Shown here in pieces: positions 27,488 to 36,238 of a DNA stretch of 64,000 bases. Numbering within the stretch: the first letter of the stretch is position 1; each line of letters opens with the position of its first letter. The DNA is taken from NCBI RefSeq assembly GCF_015775515.1, contig NZ_CP065383.1, positions 744,001 through 808,000 on the forward strand, read 5' to 3'. The notes under the pieces are model-generated. The model saw nothing but the letters and a program-made list of their open reading frames with translations. It made no database searches and had not been told where the DNA came from. Both the position numbers and the translations under genes were made by a program. This stretch comes from Atribacter laminatus (GTDB taxonomy: Bacteria; Atribacterota; Atribacteria; Atribacterales; Atribacteraceae).

Positions 27488-28807
27488 CTATTGTTTATCA
27501 AGATTATACTGTTCGATTTTACGATAAAGGGTACGAAGACCGATTCCAAGAATTTGGGCACTCTTACTCTTGTTAAAACGATTTGCTTTCAGGGTTTCCC
27601 AAATTAAAATTTTTTCTGCTTGTTCCAAAGGCATTCCAACTTCTATTTGAAGCGATCGAACAGTCCCGATACCGCTTTTAATGTGAACAGGGATGTCTTC
27701 AGGGAGAATCAGCTCACTTTCACTTAAAATAACCATACCTTCCAAGGTATTTTTTAACTCAGTAATATTACCAGGCCAATGATATTCTAATAACAAATTC
27801 AAAGCTTCTTTGCTAATTTTAATTGTTTTTTTATTGGTTCCTTCTTCAATTTCCTTTAAAAAAACATCGATTAGAAAAGGAATATCCTCCATCCTTTCTC
27901 GTAGAGAGGGTACTTCGATTTTTACTGCATTGAGAAAATAAAAGAGATCATTACGAAACATTCCCCGGGCTACTTCTTCTTCAAGAGGAACTTCGGTTGA
28001 AGTAATTATATGTAAATCTTTATCGCCTCGACTAAAACGATTTTCCTCAAGAAAATCTATGAATTCGATCTGAAGAGGGTAGGGTAAAAGATGGATATCC
28101 TCAAAATAAATCGTTCCGGATAGCAACTGATCAAGAGCATCCTTTTTTGATGAAACATCAATATCGCGATAAAATATTTTTCCTTTAAGGGCACCAGGTG
28201 GTAAATTGCTACAGAGTATTTTGTAAAAACCTTTTTCATCAGGAAAGGCATATTTATGAATGGCTCGTGCTATCATTTCCTTTCCAGTGCCCGATTCCCC
28301 CAAAAGTAAAATCGGTCGTTTTATTTGTGAAACTTGAAGTATTAAAGAAAAAACTTTCTGCATTTTTTCTGATACCCCAGTAATTCCAGCAAAAGAATAA
28401 CGATAGTCAATTCGGCGCTTTAAGTCTTTGTTTTCTTCCAGAAGAGTTATCCTCTCCTCTGTTCTTTTAATTGAGGAAAGTACTCTTGAAGGAGTAAGGG
28501 GTTGTGATAAGTATTCATAAATTCCTTTAGTGAGAAGACCCCGGACTCGATACGCATTCTCGTTTTCACCGAAGGCAATTATAACTATATTAGACCAGCG
28601 TTGTTTGGCAACTGATAAGAGTTCAAAACCATTTTCTTGAATAATTTTCTCAGCTATAATCATTATTTCAATTGATTCTCTTTCTAAACAATTGATGGCC
28701 ACGCTTCGATCTTTTACAGCAATAACATAATACCCCTCATCACGGAGTAAATTTGATAGCCTTTCTCGGATTAAAATATCTTCTTCAACAATTAAAATCT
28801 TACGCAT
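27488..28807 (-). CDS. NtrC-family regulator with pseudo-receiver and no GAFTGA loop
   Basis: 439 residues in three parts. The receiver domain (1-115) keeps the acidic pocket (EED, 8-10), but Ala52 stands at the phosphoacceptor Asp position and Gln102 at the switch Lys. The AAA+ domain (138-370) has Walker A GESGTGKE (170-177) but no GAFTGA loop (that region reads NLPPGALKGKIFYRDIDV), and Walker B is GTIYFEDI with Asp/Glu order reversed. A C-terminal Fis-type helix-turn-helix (395-437) has ALKANRFNKSKSAQILGIGLRTLYRKI-like segments. It probably acts without phosphorylation and without sigma-54 remodelling, like TyrR-type proteins. The start is the ATG at 28805-28807; a GTG 21 bases upstream is the alternative. 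No kinase gene nearby. Confidence 0.8.
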   Translation of the reverse strand: MRKILIVEEDILIRERLSNLLRDEGYYVIAVKDRSVAINCLERESIEIMIIAEKIIQENGFELLSVAKQRWSNIVIIAFGENENAYRVRGLLTKGIYEYLSQPLTPSRVLSSIKRTEERITLLEENKDLKRRIDYRYSFAGITGVSEKMQKVFSLILQVSQIKRPILLLGESGTGKEMIARAIHKYAFPDEKGFYKILCSNLPPGALKGKIFYRDIDVSSKKDALDQLLSGTIYFEDIHLLPYPLQIEFIDFLEENRFSRGDKDLHIITSTEVPLEEEVARGMFRNDLFYFLNAVKIEVPSLRERMEDIPFLIDVFLKEIEEGTNKKTIKISKEALNLLLEYHWPGNITELKNTLEGMVILSESELILPEDIPVHIKSGIGTVRSLQIEVGMPLEQAEKILIWETLKANRFNKSKSAQILGIGLRTLYRKIEQYNLDKQ

Positions 28808-28952
28808 GTTTTTTTCTTTAATGAGCACTCACTTCATTTTCATTCATTTTCATATCACCCTAAAAAAAGAAATTTTACTTCTAAAAAAACCCCCTGCCCA
28901 ACTTAAACCATCTAACAAAAAACCCTTCTCATTTCAACAAATTAAAATCTAG

Positions 28953-29957
28953 TTATAATCTTACTATGATACCTTTTTCCATTGATTCCAGAGCTGCAGT
29001 AGCTATTCGAACGGCAGTAATTCCGTGGTCTGGAGTTGCTTGCTCGATGGTTCGATGGTTTTCAATACAATCAAAGAAATATTTTAGTTCTAGATAATAA
29101 GCATCATCATCTTGAGCGTTAATTTTTTCTTCTTTTTCACCCTCTCGATAGATAATTATAGGATTCGCATCTCCTCTTTGCTCAATATTTACTCCGGCAC
29201 GGAATTCCCATTCAATAACACCTTCTGTTCCCAAAATCCGGTACCCCATTGTAAAAGGAAATTCTCCCTTCATCATCCAGCCGCCTTCGATATTTGCTAT
29301 TATTCCATCACTATAACGAATGCTAGTTTGAGCATGATCCCAGGAACCATTAACCGACTGAACTCCTCGTGAAAATACTTCTATAGGCTTTCCCCCAACC
29401 CAGTTCGCAAAATCCAAGTCATGAATATGAAGGTCTAACGCAGCTCCGCCACTTAAATTTTGCTGAAGAATCCAGCTAACCACCGACCAAGTGGGCGAAA
29501 CGCTGAGTCGGTAAGCATCCAAGGAGAGTATTTTCCCAATTTTTCCCTGTGTAACCAATTCTTTAGCTTTCTTATATTCTCCCCAAAACCGGAGCGCATG
29601 ACCAATCATAAGCTCAACACCATTCAGTTGACAGGCATTTTTCATTGCTACAGCATCTTCGACATTTAAAGCCATTGGCTTTTCACAGATGATGTGTTTC
29701 CCGGCTTGAGCAGATTGCAAAACATAATCCCGATGCAAAAAGGTTGGCAAACAAACATCTACAATATCAACTTCCTTCTCCTCCAATAAACGAGGCAACG
29801 AAGAATAGTGAGGTATTGAATATTTTTCTTGAAAATTTAGGGCTTTTTCGGGTACTATCTCAAAAAAAGCAACTATATTAGCCCCTGTGATTCTTTTCCA
29901 ACCTTCCATATGGACCCCTGCAATAAATCCAGAACCTAACAATGCAATATTTTTCAT
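28953..29957 (-). CDS. Gfo/Idh/MocA-family oxidoreductase
   Basis: 334 residues. N-terminal Rossmann NAD(P) domain: IALLGSGFIAGVHMEGWKRI, DIVDVCLPTFLH, and the EKP motif IICEKPMALNVEDAV (about 90-104). The C-terminal domain has GGAALDLHIHDLDFANWVGG with the usual catalytic His/Asp. Oxidises or reduces a sugar, inositol or amino-sugar hydroxyl. ATGA overlap with the upstream PIG-L gene shows co-translation. Last gene of the LacI-headed operon. Confidence 0.9.
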   Translation of the reverse strand: MKNIALLGSGFIAGVHMEGWKRITGANIVAFFEIVPEKALNFQEKYSIPHYSSLPRLLEEKEVDIVDVCLPTFLHRDYVLQSAQAGKHIICEKPMALNVEDAVAMKNACQLNGVELMIGHALRFWGEYKKAKELVTQGKIGKILSLDAYRLSVSPTWSVVSWILQQNLSGGAALDLHIHDLDFANWVGGKPIEVFSRGVQSVNGSWDHAQTSIRYSDGIIANIEGGWMMKGEFPFTMGYRILGTEGVIEWEFRAGVNIEQRGDANPIIIYREGEKEEKINAQDDDAYYLELKYFFDCIENHRTIEQATPDHGITAVRIATAALESMEKGIIVRL

Positions 29958-30832
29958 TGAGATTGACCCCCAGAATTATCTATCTTTTCTATTTGATGAA
30001 TGTATTTTTTATACTCACACCGAGGACGTGGTTCAAAAGAAAGAAAGACTTCGGCCACCTGATTATTTGAAATTATTCTTTCTTCTCGAGCTTTTAATAG
30101 TCCAGATATAATTTTTGCTTGGGTTTGATATTCTTCCATGGCTTTAAGGATATTCTTTTCCGCTTCTATAGGAGCCTTCAATGCCCGATTAGCTCGGATT
30201 TTGACGTCTACGCCCTCAACCATTGCATCTTCAGGAGAAAAATCACTCCATACCGCATATTGTAGAATCGAGCGAATGGGTTCAGTTTGGCCCCAGTCTG
30301 CCATTACTGGATCACCAATTTGAGGAGTGTCAAAAGATCCAACCATATAAGTAGCTGTATGATCAAGATGTTCTCTATATCCATTGGGGACTAAAACCCG
30401 GGTGATCTTTAACTGACGAAGTAGAGGCATAATTTTCTTAAATGTACCCTCCTCGCCTCCGGGAAGCTTAAAACCAATAAAGGGGAAAACGCTATAATCA
30501 TCGTATTCAAGGCGGTGGATTTTCTCTTCCTTAATCCCCAAAATGTTATAAGCTCGAGCTGTTTCTCGGGAGCGAAGGGCAGTGATAATATATTTCTGTT
30601 CTATAACACTATACCCACCAGAACCATTACAAAATATAATAATATGGACGTCACCTCCAAAGAGGGGAATGCCCTGAATAAGCGATCCTGGCCCAAGAAT
30701 CCCATCGTCATCATGGGGCGAAAACACTGCAACCCTTTCATCTTCCGGTTTCCAACCGGGGAAAATAATATTGATATCATTACCCTTTTGACCCGACCGA
30801 AGATTATAGAAAATGAAGTCTCCCTTACGCAT
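29954..30832 (-). CDS. PIG-L (LmbE-like) family deacetylase
   Basis: 292 residues. VAVFSPHDDDGILGPG is the metal-binding PHxDD motif (here PHDDD, about 39-43), and YREHLDHTATYMV holds the third His ligand. PIG-L enzymes use zinc to remove N-acetyl groups from amino sugars such as GlcNAc conjugates. In this operon with an isomerase-like TIM barrel and a Gfo/Idh oxidoreductase it suggests catabolism of an acetylated amino sugar or related glycoconjugate; substrate not shown. GGAGG lies upstream of the ATG. Confidence 0.88.
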   Translation of the reverse strand: MRKGDFIFYNLRSGQKGNDINIIFPGWKPEDERVAVFSPHDDDGILGPGSLIQGIPLFGGDVHIIIFCNGSGGYSVIEQKYIITALRSRETARAYNILGIKEEKIHRLEYDDYSVFPFIGFKLPGGEEGTFKKIMPLLRQLKITRVLVPNGYREHLDHTATYMVGSFDTPQIGDPVMADWGQTEPIRSILQYAVWSDFSPEDAMVEGVDVKIRANRALKAPIEAEKNILKAMEEYQTQAKIISGLLKAREERIISNNQVAEVFLSFEPRPRCEYKKYIHQIEKIDNSGGQSQ

Positions 30833-30844
30833 AATGTCTGCCTC

Positions 30845-31639
30845 CTAAACGATTATTTTTTGAAGATAATCATAGGATTTTTTCACGCATTCATCAACAT
30901 AAGTAACTGGATGGTCAAATGAACCACTGTATTCAATTTCAACACTTAATGGTACATCAATCTTTTTCTCTCTCAAGATACTAATAATCTTTTTAAAATC
31001 AACCTTCCCCTCACCTAAGGTTGGAAAGTTCCATACTTTATAACCACCTATTTTATCCTTTAGATGGATATGAAGAATCCAGGGAAGACAATGAATGATA
31101 TCTTCCTCGGGTAAACTATCACCATAAAAAATACAGTTCCCAGTATCATAATTAATTCCAATAGCTGGATGATTAATAGTTTCCATGATTTTCTTTGCTG
31201 CTTGTCCATTTTTTAGAACATCACCATGGATCTCAAGCCCTACCTTAATTCCTTTATTAAGTGCGTACTTACCTAAATCTGGAATATATTGATAAAATAC
31301 CGCTAAGTCGCTTTCTTTTTCAACCGATCCAGTATTGACAACCTTAACACCAAGCATTACTGCTAAATCAACTGCCTTTTTTAGATTCTCAAAGCCTTCG
31401 GGCTGAGATAAATCGGAATGACCGCTCAGGCTACTTATCTTTAAGTTGTATAGGTCACATTTTTCTTTTAATTTTCTTATATCTGCCTCGGAAAAACCTT
31501 GTAATGAAAAATGCTCAGTCCAGCCCCGAACACATGCCAACTCTAAATATTGAAAACCAGCCTGGCTTATGCCTTTTAAAGCATCGTCAAGGGAAAAATT
31601 ATGGTAAGTATTGGTTGAAACGGCTAAAACCTGAAACAT
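30845..31639 (-). CDS. Sugar phosphate isomerase/epimerase-like TIM-barrel protein
   Basis: 264 residues, xylose-isomerase-like TIM barrel: LAVSTNTYHNFSLDDALKGI, LELACVRGWTEHF, KVGLEIHGDVL, IGINYDTGNCIFYG, ILHIHLKDKIGG and SVEIEYSGSF supply the metal-ligand strands. Probably isomerises or epimerises a keto-sugar or polyol. It lies 12 bases upstream of the deacetylase gene in the same operon. GGAGG sets the ATG. Confidence 0.85.
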   Translation of the reverse strand: MFQVLAVSTNTYHNFSLDDALKGISQAGFQYLELACVRGWTEHFSLQGFSEADIRKLKEKCDLYNLKISSLSGHSDLSQPEGFENLKKAVDLAVMLGVKVVNTGSVEKESDLAVFYQYIPDLGKYALNKGIKVGLEIHGDVLKNGQAAKKIMETINHPAIGINYDTGNCIFYGDSLPEEDIIHCLPWILHIHLKDKIGGYKVWNFPTLGEGKVDFKKIISILREKKIDVPLSVEIEYSGSFDHPVTYVDECVKKSYDYLQKIIV

Positions 31640-31694
31640 AACACAACCTCCTTCAGGTAAAAATTTAATTTTCTCAAAATCTTTTATTTTAACA

Positions 31695-32864
31695 TCATAA
31701 AATAATGATTTCTCGGCGATATGGGTTAAATTCTCGAATCCCTTTTTCTGTAACTACGATTCCATCTTCATACCTCATTCCTACCTCACCATCAGCAAGC
31801 CATATATCAATATTAAACACCATGTTCGGTTGAATAACAAAGGGGCTATTTTCAGATAGCCAAAGACCTTCGACTTCGGAAACTCCCGTCCCATGCGCAG
31901 GTCCATAAAGAGTAAATTTTTCCCATCCATATTTTGCTAGATGATTATGATATTTTTTAAAAACATCAGTAGAAAGAACACCTGGCCGCATTATTTCCAG
32001 AGCATCTTCCATCGATTGGAGGGCAACCAACATCATTTTTTTTACTTTTGGGTCGGGCTCTCCAATGGAAAAAACCCGACACATGTTTCCACAATATCCC
32101 TGATATCGAGCACCAAAAGTAATTTGCACTAATTCGTTTGCCTGAATAAGTTTATCGGTTGACCTACATAAACTTCGAGAAGTGTTTTTTCCCGAACAAA
32201 CCCATATAGGATAAGATGTTCCTTCCGCCCCCAAATCAAGCATTACTTTCCGACCTTCATTTTCTAAAAAACGTTCACTCACGCCTATTTGTGCAACTTC
32301 TAAAGCACGTTTTACTGACTCCTCAGTAATACGATAGGCTTCAGCAATAACCTCAATTTCTTCTTTCGACTTAATTTGACGAACTCGAAGCAGCATTTCA
32401 TCACCAGACACGACCTCAGCATTAGGAAGATTTTTTACCAAATCTTGAAATATAAGGTATGGAAAAGTATTCCATTGACTAATGGCTATTTTTTTTGGAT
32501 GAATCCTTCCTATAACCTGGGGAATTATAGCCGAAAAATCTAAAATTTCAGTATCAGGAACCCATTCAGGTGCTGAAGTTTCAACAAACAAACCATGAAT
32601 AAGAATTTTTTTAATCCGGGAAAATTCTTTAGCCATCTCATACGATTCCGGTCCACCGGTGAGTAAAACTGCTTCACCTTCTCTGGGTACCATAACACCA
32701 GCAAAATCAAAAAAAGGCTGAAATCCTGCTAAATACAAAGATATCGAGGCTTCACTTTCACTTGAATAACCCACCCATAAGTCAACATTTTCTTTTTTCA
32801 TTTCTTCTTGTAACCGTTTTACTCGATGTTGAAAGTCTTGATCGCTAATTTTTCGGTTTTTCAT
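31695..32864 (-). CDS. Creatinase/M24-fold hydrolase with altered metal site
   Basis: 389 residues, two domains: creatinase N-terminal domain (about 10-150) and pita-bread domain (165-389). Of the five metal ligands of M24 aminopeptidases, Asp1 is Thr249 (VQITFGA), Asp2 is Asn260 (YCGNMCRVF), the His is kept (H324, GPAHGTGV), Glu1 is Asp353 (NIDIWL) and Glu2 is kept (E366, RYEDGIVV). Such loss is typical of creatinase, which hydrolyses a C-N bond without metal, rather than of prolidase. The ATG at 32862-32864 follows GAGGAGG; an in-frame TTG at 32877-32879 is part of that site. Substrate unknown. Confidence 0.82.
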   Translation of the reverse strand: MKNRKISDQDFQHRVKRLQEEMKKENVDLWVGYSSESEASISLYLAGFQPFFDFAGVMVPREGEAVLLTGGPESYEMAKEFSRIKKILIHGLFVETSAPEWVPDTEILDFSAIIPQVIGRIHPKKIAISQWNTFPYLIFQDLVKNLPNAEVVSGDEMLLRVRQIKSKEEIEVIAEAYRITEESVKRALEVAQIGVSERFLENEGRKVMLDLGAEGTSYPIWVCSGKNTSRSLCRSTDKLIQANELVQITFGARYQGYCGNMCRVFSIGEPDPKVKKMMLVALQSMEDALEIMRPGVLSTDVFKKYHNHLAKYGWEKFTLYGPAHGTGVSEVEGLWLSENSPFVIQPNMVFNIDIWLADGEVGMRYEDGIVVTEKGIREFNPYRREIIIL

Positions 32865-32882
32865 AGCAAACCTCCTCAATTT

Positions 32883-33920
32883 TTATCCTATAAAAAGTTG
32901 CTGTGGATTCTTTTTTACTATGTCCCAAACTATTTTTTCTTCAACTCCAACATCTATGAGCATTGGAACAATATTGGAAAGAATATGATCATAACCCCAT
33001 CCTCCATAAGCGTGAAGCATTGCTTTCAAACAGATATCATTGGTTATAAGAAGCCGATTTTGATAACCAAGATCGACCAACCTACGGATAACCTGGACTC
33101 GGTCTCGATCGGTAGCAAAATTTCCTCCAGCAAAATTCCTTTTTTCAACAGGAATCCAAAATTCTTTCCCAAAATTATCAAACTCGATAAATGCACCTCT
33201 TTTCATTATTGTAATCATATAATTGGGATTCATATCTACATCTGAGTGGCAGATAACCACCTGGGAAAGATTTGCACCTTCACTTTCTAAAATATTCAAT
33301 ACTTCTATTCCATTTTCCGACCAAGGATAGATATGTATAAAAATTGGAACCCTGCTTTGGGATTGAGCTTTCCCCACTGCTTGAAGAACCTTTTTTTCAT
33401 TCAGATGGATCTGCCGACTGGTTCCAATTTCGCCAATGACGCCAGAACGAACTTGAGTCTGATCCATTCCAATCAACAAGTCATTCATGATTAATTCAGT
33501 TATATCTTCAACCGATTTCTTCTCAATATCAGCCGGGTGAGTATCATGAGTGTAAAAACCACATCCCGCTATAATATTTACCCCTGTTTCATCCATAAGT
33601 TTTTGCAATTGTTTTGGCTCACGATCAATCCCAATTGGAGTGACATCAATAATAGTTTGGCCTCCACATTCTTTAAAGGCCATTAATTCATCGCGAGCAA
33701 TATCGTATTCAGAGAGAATTAAATTATCTTTTACCACATAGGGATCTCGACGAAGATATCCCAAGTTACTCATAGCAATCTTCTGATAAGCTAACCTTTT
33801 CTCAAATGGGGTTATGGGTTCGGTAAATTGATTACTAATATCGATAAATATTTGTTCATGCGGTAGGATGACACCTAATTCTTCAATTTTTTTCTCACCA
33901 CAAACTGTCATTACCTTCAA
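32883..33920 (-). CDS. Phosphotriesterase-family amidohydrolase-like protein
   Basis: 345 residues, TIM-barrel amidohydrolase. It opens MKVMTVCGEKKIEELGVILP then HEQ (21-23), where the family has HxH, so the second His is Gln. Later ligands look present: Glu164 (VIGEIGTS), His196 (FIHIYPW), His225 (VICHSDVD), Asp295 (ITNDICLK). Family members hydrolyse phosphotriesters, lactones or sugar lactones. Start TTG at 33918-33920 (GGAGG 9 bases upstream) or ATG at 33911. A lactonase role would suit a sugar-oxidation operon, but the changed ligand makes activity uncertain. Confidence 0.8.
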   Translation of the reverse strand: MKVMTVCGEKKIEELGVILPHEQIFIDISNQFTEPITPFEKRLAYQKIAMSNLGYLRRDPYVVKDNLILSEYDIARDELMAFKECGGQTIIDVTPIGIDREPKQLQKLMDETGVNIIAGCGFYTHDTHPADIEKKSVEDITELIMNDLLIGMDQTQVRSGVIGEIGTSRQIHLNEKKVLQAVGKAQSQSRVPIFIHIYPWSENGIEVLNILESEGANLSQVVICHSDVDMNPNYMITIMKRGAFIEFDNFGKEFWIPVEKRNFAGGNFATDRDRVQVIRRLVDLGYQNRLLITNDICLKAMLHAYGGWGYDHILSNIVPMLIDVGVEEKIVWDIVKKNPQQLFIG

Positions 33921-33973
33921 CTTCCCCTACCTCCCCTTTTTTAAAACATTATATTTTTAATAATTTAAATGTA

Positions 33974-35002
33974 TCAAACCGATAGTATGGTAGACGATCG
34001 AATAGTTAATGTTGGCTCAATAGATAAATTACCCGCTTTAATGTTATCTAATCGAATGGCTTCTAATAACAGTTCTGAAGCAGTTTCAACCATTTTCTTC
34101 TTATTTGGGTCAATAGTGGTTAGTGGAATGGGAAGCAAAGAGCTTATGTTAATATTATCGAATCCCACTATTGAAATATCGCGTGGAATCGTTAAACCCA
34201 CATCTATTACTGCCTTCATTACGCTTATGGCTAAAATATCGCAGAATACAATGACAGCTGTTACTTTTCCCGATTGGTAAAAAAACTTTTTTGTTTTTTG
34301 ATAAACATCATCTAGATCAAAGCTGGCATGAATCAGTAAAGATTCATCGTAATCTATACCAAATTCTCTTAAGGCTTTTTGGTAACCTAAAAAGCGATCA
34401 TGGGCACTGGAAATGTGATGAAAAACATTAATAAAAAGAATTTTATGATGCCCTAGTTCAAGGAGATGTTGGGTTGCTAAATATCCTCCCCGTTCATCGT
34501 TTGAGGTAACGCTCGGTGCTATTGGCTCATCAAAATGTCTCCCTAATAAAACTATTGGAACTCGGTTTTTTAAAATTTCCTGAAGATTTTCTCCATTTCT
34601 TCCAACTGGTGTTAAAAGTATCCCATCTACTCTTTTGTTGATTAAAGTTTCGATAGAATGCTTTTCTTGGTCAAAATTTTCCTGAGTATTACAAAGAATA
34701 AGATTATATCCACGAGAACGGAAAAAAACTTCAGCATCTTTCACCATTTCTCCAAAAAAAGGATCAGAAATGTCGCTCATTACCATTCCAATAGTACGTG
34801 TTGATCTTTGAACCAAAGCACGAGCAATTGCATTAGGAGTATAGTTCAGTAACTGAGCGGTTTTGATAATGTTTTTTTTGGTTTCGGGACTCACATCGGG
34901 TTTATTGTTCAATGCTCGTGAAACGGTATTTACCGAAACACCAACTAACCGCGCTATTTCCCGAATTGTTGGAGGGTTACTCTTTTTCACCTTAACCACC
35001 AT
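33974..35002 (-). CDS. LacI-family transcriptional regulator
   Basis: 342 residues. The N-terminal helix-turn-helix PTIREIARLVGVSVNTVSRALN and hinge NYTPNAIARALV bind DNA. The rest is a periplasmic-binding-like effector domain with SDISDPFFGEMVKDAE and ISIVGFDNINISSLLPIPLTTI. It heads the operon of phosphotriesterase-like, creatinase-like, isomerase, deacetylase and Gfo/Idh genes and probably represses it until an effector sugar is bound. A LacI-type operator sits over its own predicted transcription start, implying autorepression. The leader is very short, with no good ribosome site before the ATG at 35000-35002; a GTG at 34988-34990 is an alternative start. Confidence 0.92.
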   Translation of the reverse strand: MVVKVKKSNPPTIREIARLVGVSVNTVSRALNNKPDVSPETKKNIIKTAQLLNYTPNAIARALVQRSTRTIGMVMSDISDPFFGEMVKDAEVFFRSRGYNLILCNTQENFDQEKHSIETLINKRVDGILLTPVGRNGENLQEILKNRVPIVLLGRHFDEPIAPSVTSNDERGGYLATQHLLELGHHKILFINVFHHISSAHDRFLGYQKALREFGIDYDESLLIHASFDLDDVYQKTKKFFYQSGKVTAVIVFCDILAISVMKAVIDVGLTIPRDISIVGFDNINISSLLPIPLTTIDPNKKKMVETASELLLEAIRLDNIKAGNLSIEPTLTIRSSTILSV

Positions 35003-35070
35003 GAACGTTAACGGTATCGTTCACAATGAATATAACATATTGTGACTTTCACATCAAACTAAGTTTTTAG
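35003..35070 (-). promoter_or_regulatory. LacI-gene promoter with overlapping operator
   Basis: On the - strand TTGATG, 17-base spacer TGAAAGTCACAATATGT, TATATT (-10 near 35030-35035). The operator TTAACGGTATCGTTCA (35008-35023) is a LacI/PurR-like imperfect palindrome with the central AACG-N4-CGTT and covers the start of transcription. It implies a leader of only about 20 bases. Confidence 0.6.
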
Positions 35071-35312
35071 AAAAGAAGTATTTATGATATGCTAACCAAT
35101 CCAGTTTTTTTAGAAATAACGTATTCTTTTTTTGTTATTAAGGAAAAACTCGGTTCACCTCGTTGGCAAAGTACTATTAAGGTTTGCTTATCTAAATTAT
35201 AAAAAGTACGTTTTGATTATTCAGTCTTAAAAAACATTAAATTTTTGGAATAAATAATCGCTATGAGGTTTAAAATAAGTGTTAATTCGCTTAAGAAAGG
35301 AAGGAAACTTAA

Positions 35313-35936
35313 ATGAAAAAATATATCGTATTCTTAATGACAACCTTTCTTCTTTTTTCCTTTTCAGTTATGGGAATAACACAAACCAACGAAATTATTG
35401 AAAGAGCTCAAGTAGTGACACTAAAAGGAAAACCAATTACTTTAATAGGACCCGAACTTACGGTTGGTGATTTCGCTCCAGATTTTCAAGTCGTTGCTCA
35501 GGCTTCTTTAGTCGATGAAGAAATGAAAATTATGAGTTTAAATGATTTCGCTGGAAAAATTAAGGTTATTTCAGTCACACCCTCTCTGGATACTCCTGTT
35601 TGTGATCTTCAAATTCATAATTTTAATGAGGAAGCTTCCACCTTCCCAGACGATGTGGCCGTAATCAACATCAGCATGGATCTTCCCTTTGCTATTCATC
35701 GGTTTTGCGCTACCTCAGGAATTGATAAAGTGATAGCTCTTTCTGATTATCGTTTTGCATCCTTTGGGACCAATTGGGGAGTATTAATTAAAGAGTTGCG
35801 CTTATTAACTCGAGCCCTTTTTATTGTTGATAAGGAAAATGTCATTCAATACATAGAAATCGTTCCTGATACCACTCAAGCACCTGATTATGAGCGCGCC
35901 TTAAATGCTTTAAAGCAATTAATCCATAATGAATAA
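35313..35936 (+). CDS. tpx: Thiol peroxidase (Tpx) with an export signal
   Basis: 207 residues, about 40 longer than cytoplasmic Tpx. Residues 1-22 are a signal peptide (MKKYIVFLMTTFLLFSFSVM). The Tpx domain shows FAPDFQVV, SVTPSLDTPVCDLQ with peroxidatic Cys97, and MDLPFAIHRFCATSGI with resolving Cys132, the atypical 2-Cys pattern. Reduces hydrogen and lipid peroxides using a thioredoxin-like donor, here probably outside the membrane. AAGGAAGG sets the ATG. It stands alone, followed by a repeat island. Whether it is cleaved or membrane-tethered is not clear. Confidence 0.88.
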   Translation: MKKYIVFLMTTFLLFSFSVMGITQTNEIIERAQVVTLKGKPITLIGPELTVGDFAPDFQVVAQASLVDEEMKIMSLNDFAGKIKVISVTPSLDTPVCDLQIHNFNEEASTFPDDVAVINISMDLPFAIHRFCATSGIDKVIALSDYRFASFGTNWGVLIKELRLLTRALFIVDKENVIQYIEIVPDTTQAPDYERALNALKQLIHNE

Positions 35937-36087
35937 TATAGTTCTAACCTGTAAATACCTTCAAATGAATTCTTTAATCGGTCATCCTGAGCCCTCGCTT
36001 TTTGAGGGTTTGAGGATCTCATCCTTTCAGTATTTTTAAAATATTTCTAAATGAGATTGCCACGTCGCCTAGGACGCTCCTCGCAAT

Positions 36088-36238
36088 CAGGCTGTGTCAC
36101 AATACACCAAGAAGAGTTTGAAAGTGGAGGATACATTCTATTTATCTTCAGTTTTTTGGTTATCTATTCCCAATATTCCTGTAAAATATTAACATAAGTG
36201 GTGGTAAAAAATTTATAGAATAATTATGACACAGCCTG
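36088..36238. mobile_element. MITE-like 151-bp element nested in a repeat
   Basis: Terminal inverted repeats CAGGCTGTGTCACAAT (36088-36103) and its partner at 36223-36238 (15 of 16 match). It is flanked by a 3-bp duplication AAT (36085-36087 and 36239-36241). Removing the element and one AAT restores CGCTCCTCGCAATGACCG, close to the uninterrupted copy at 36580-36598. No coding capacity. Parent transposon not in the window. Confidence 0.8.
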
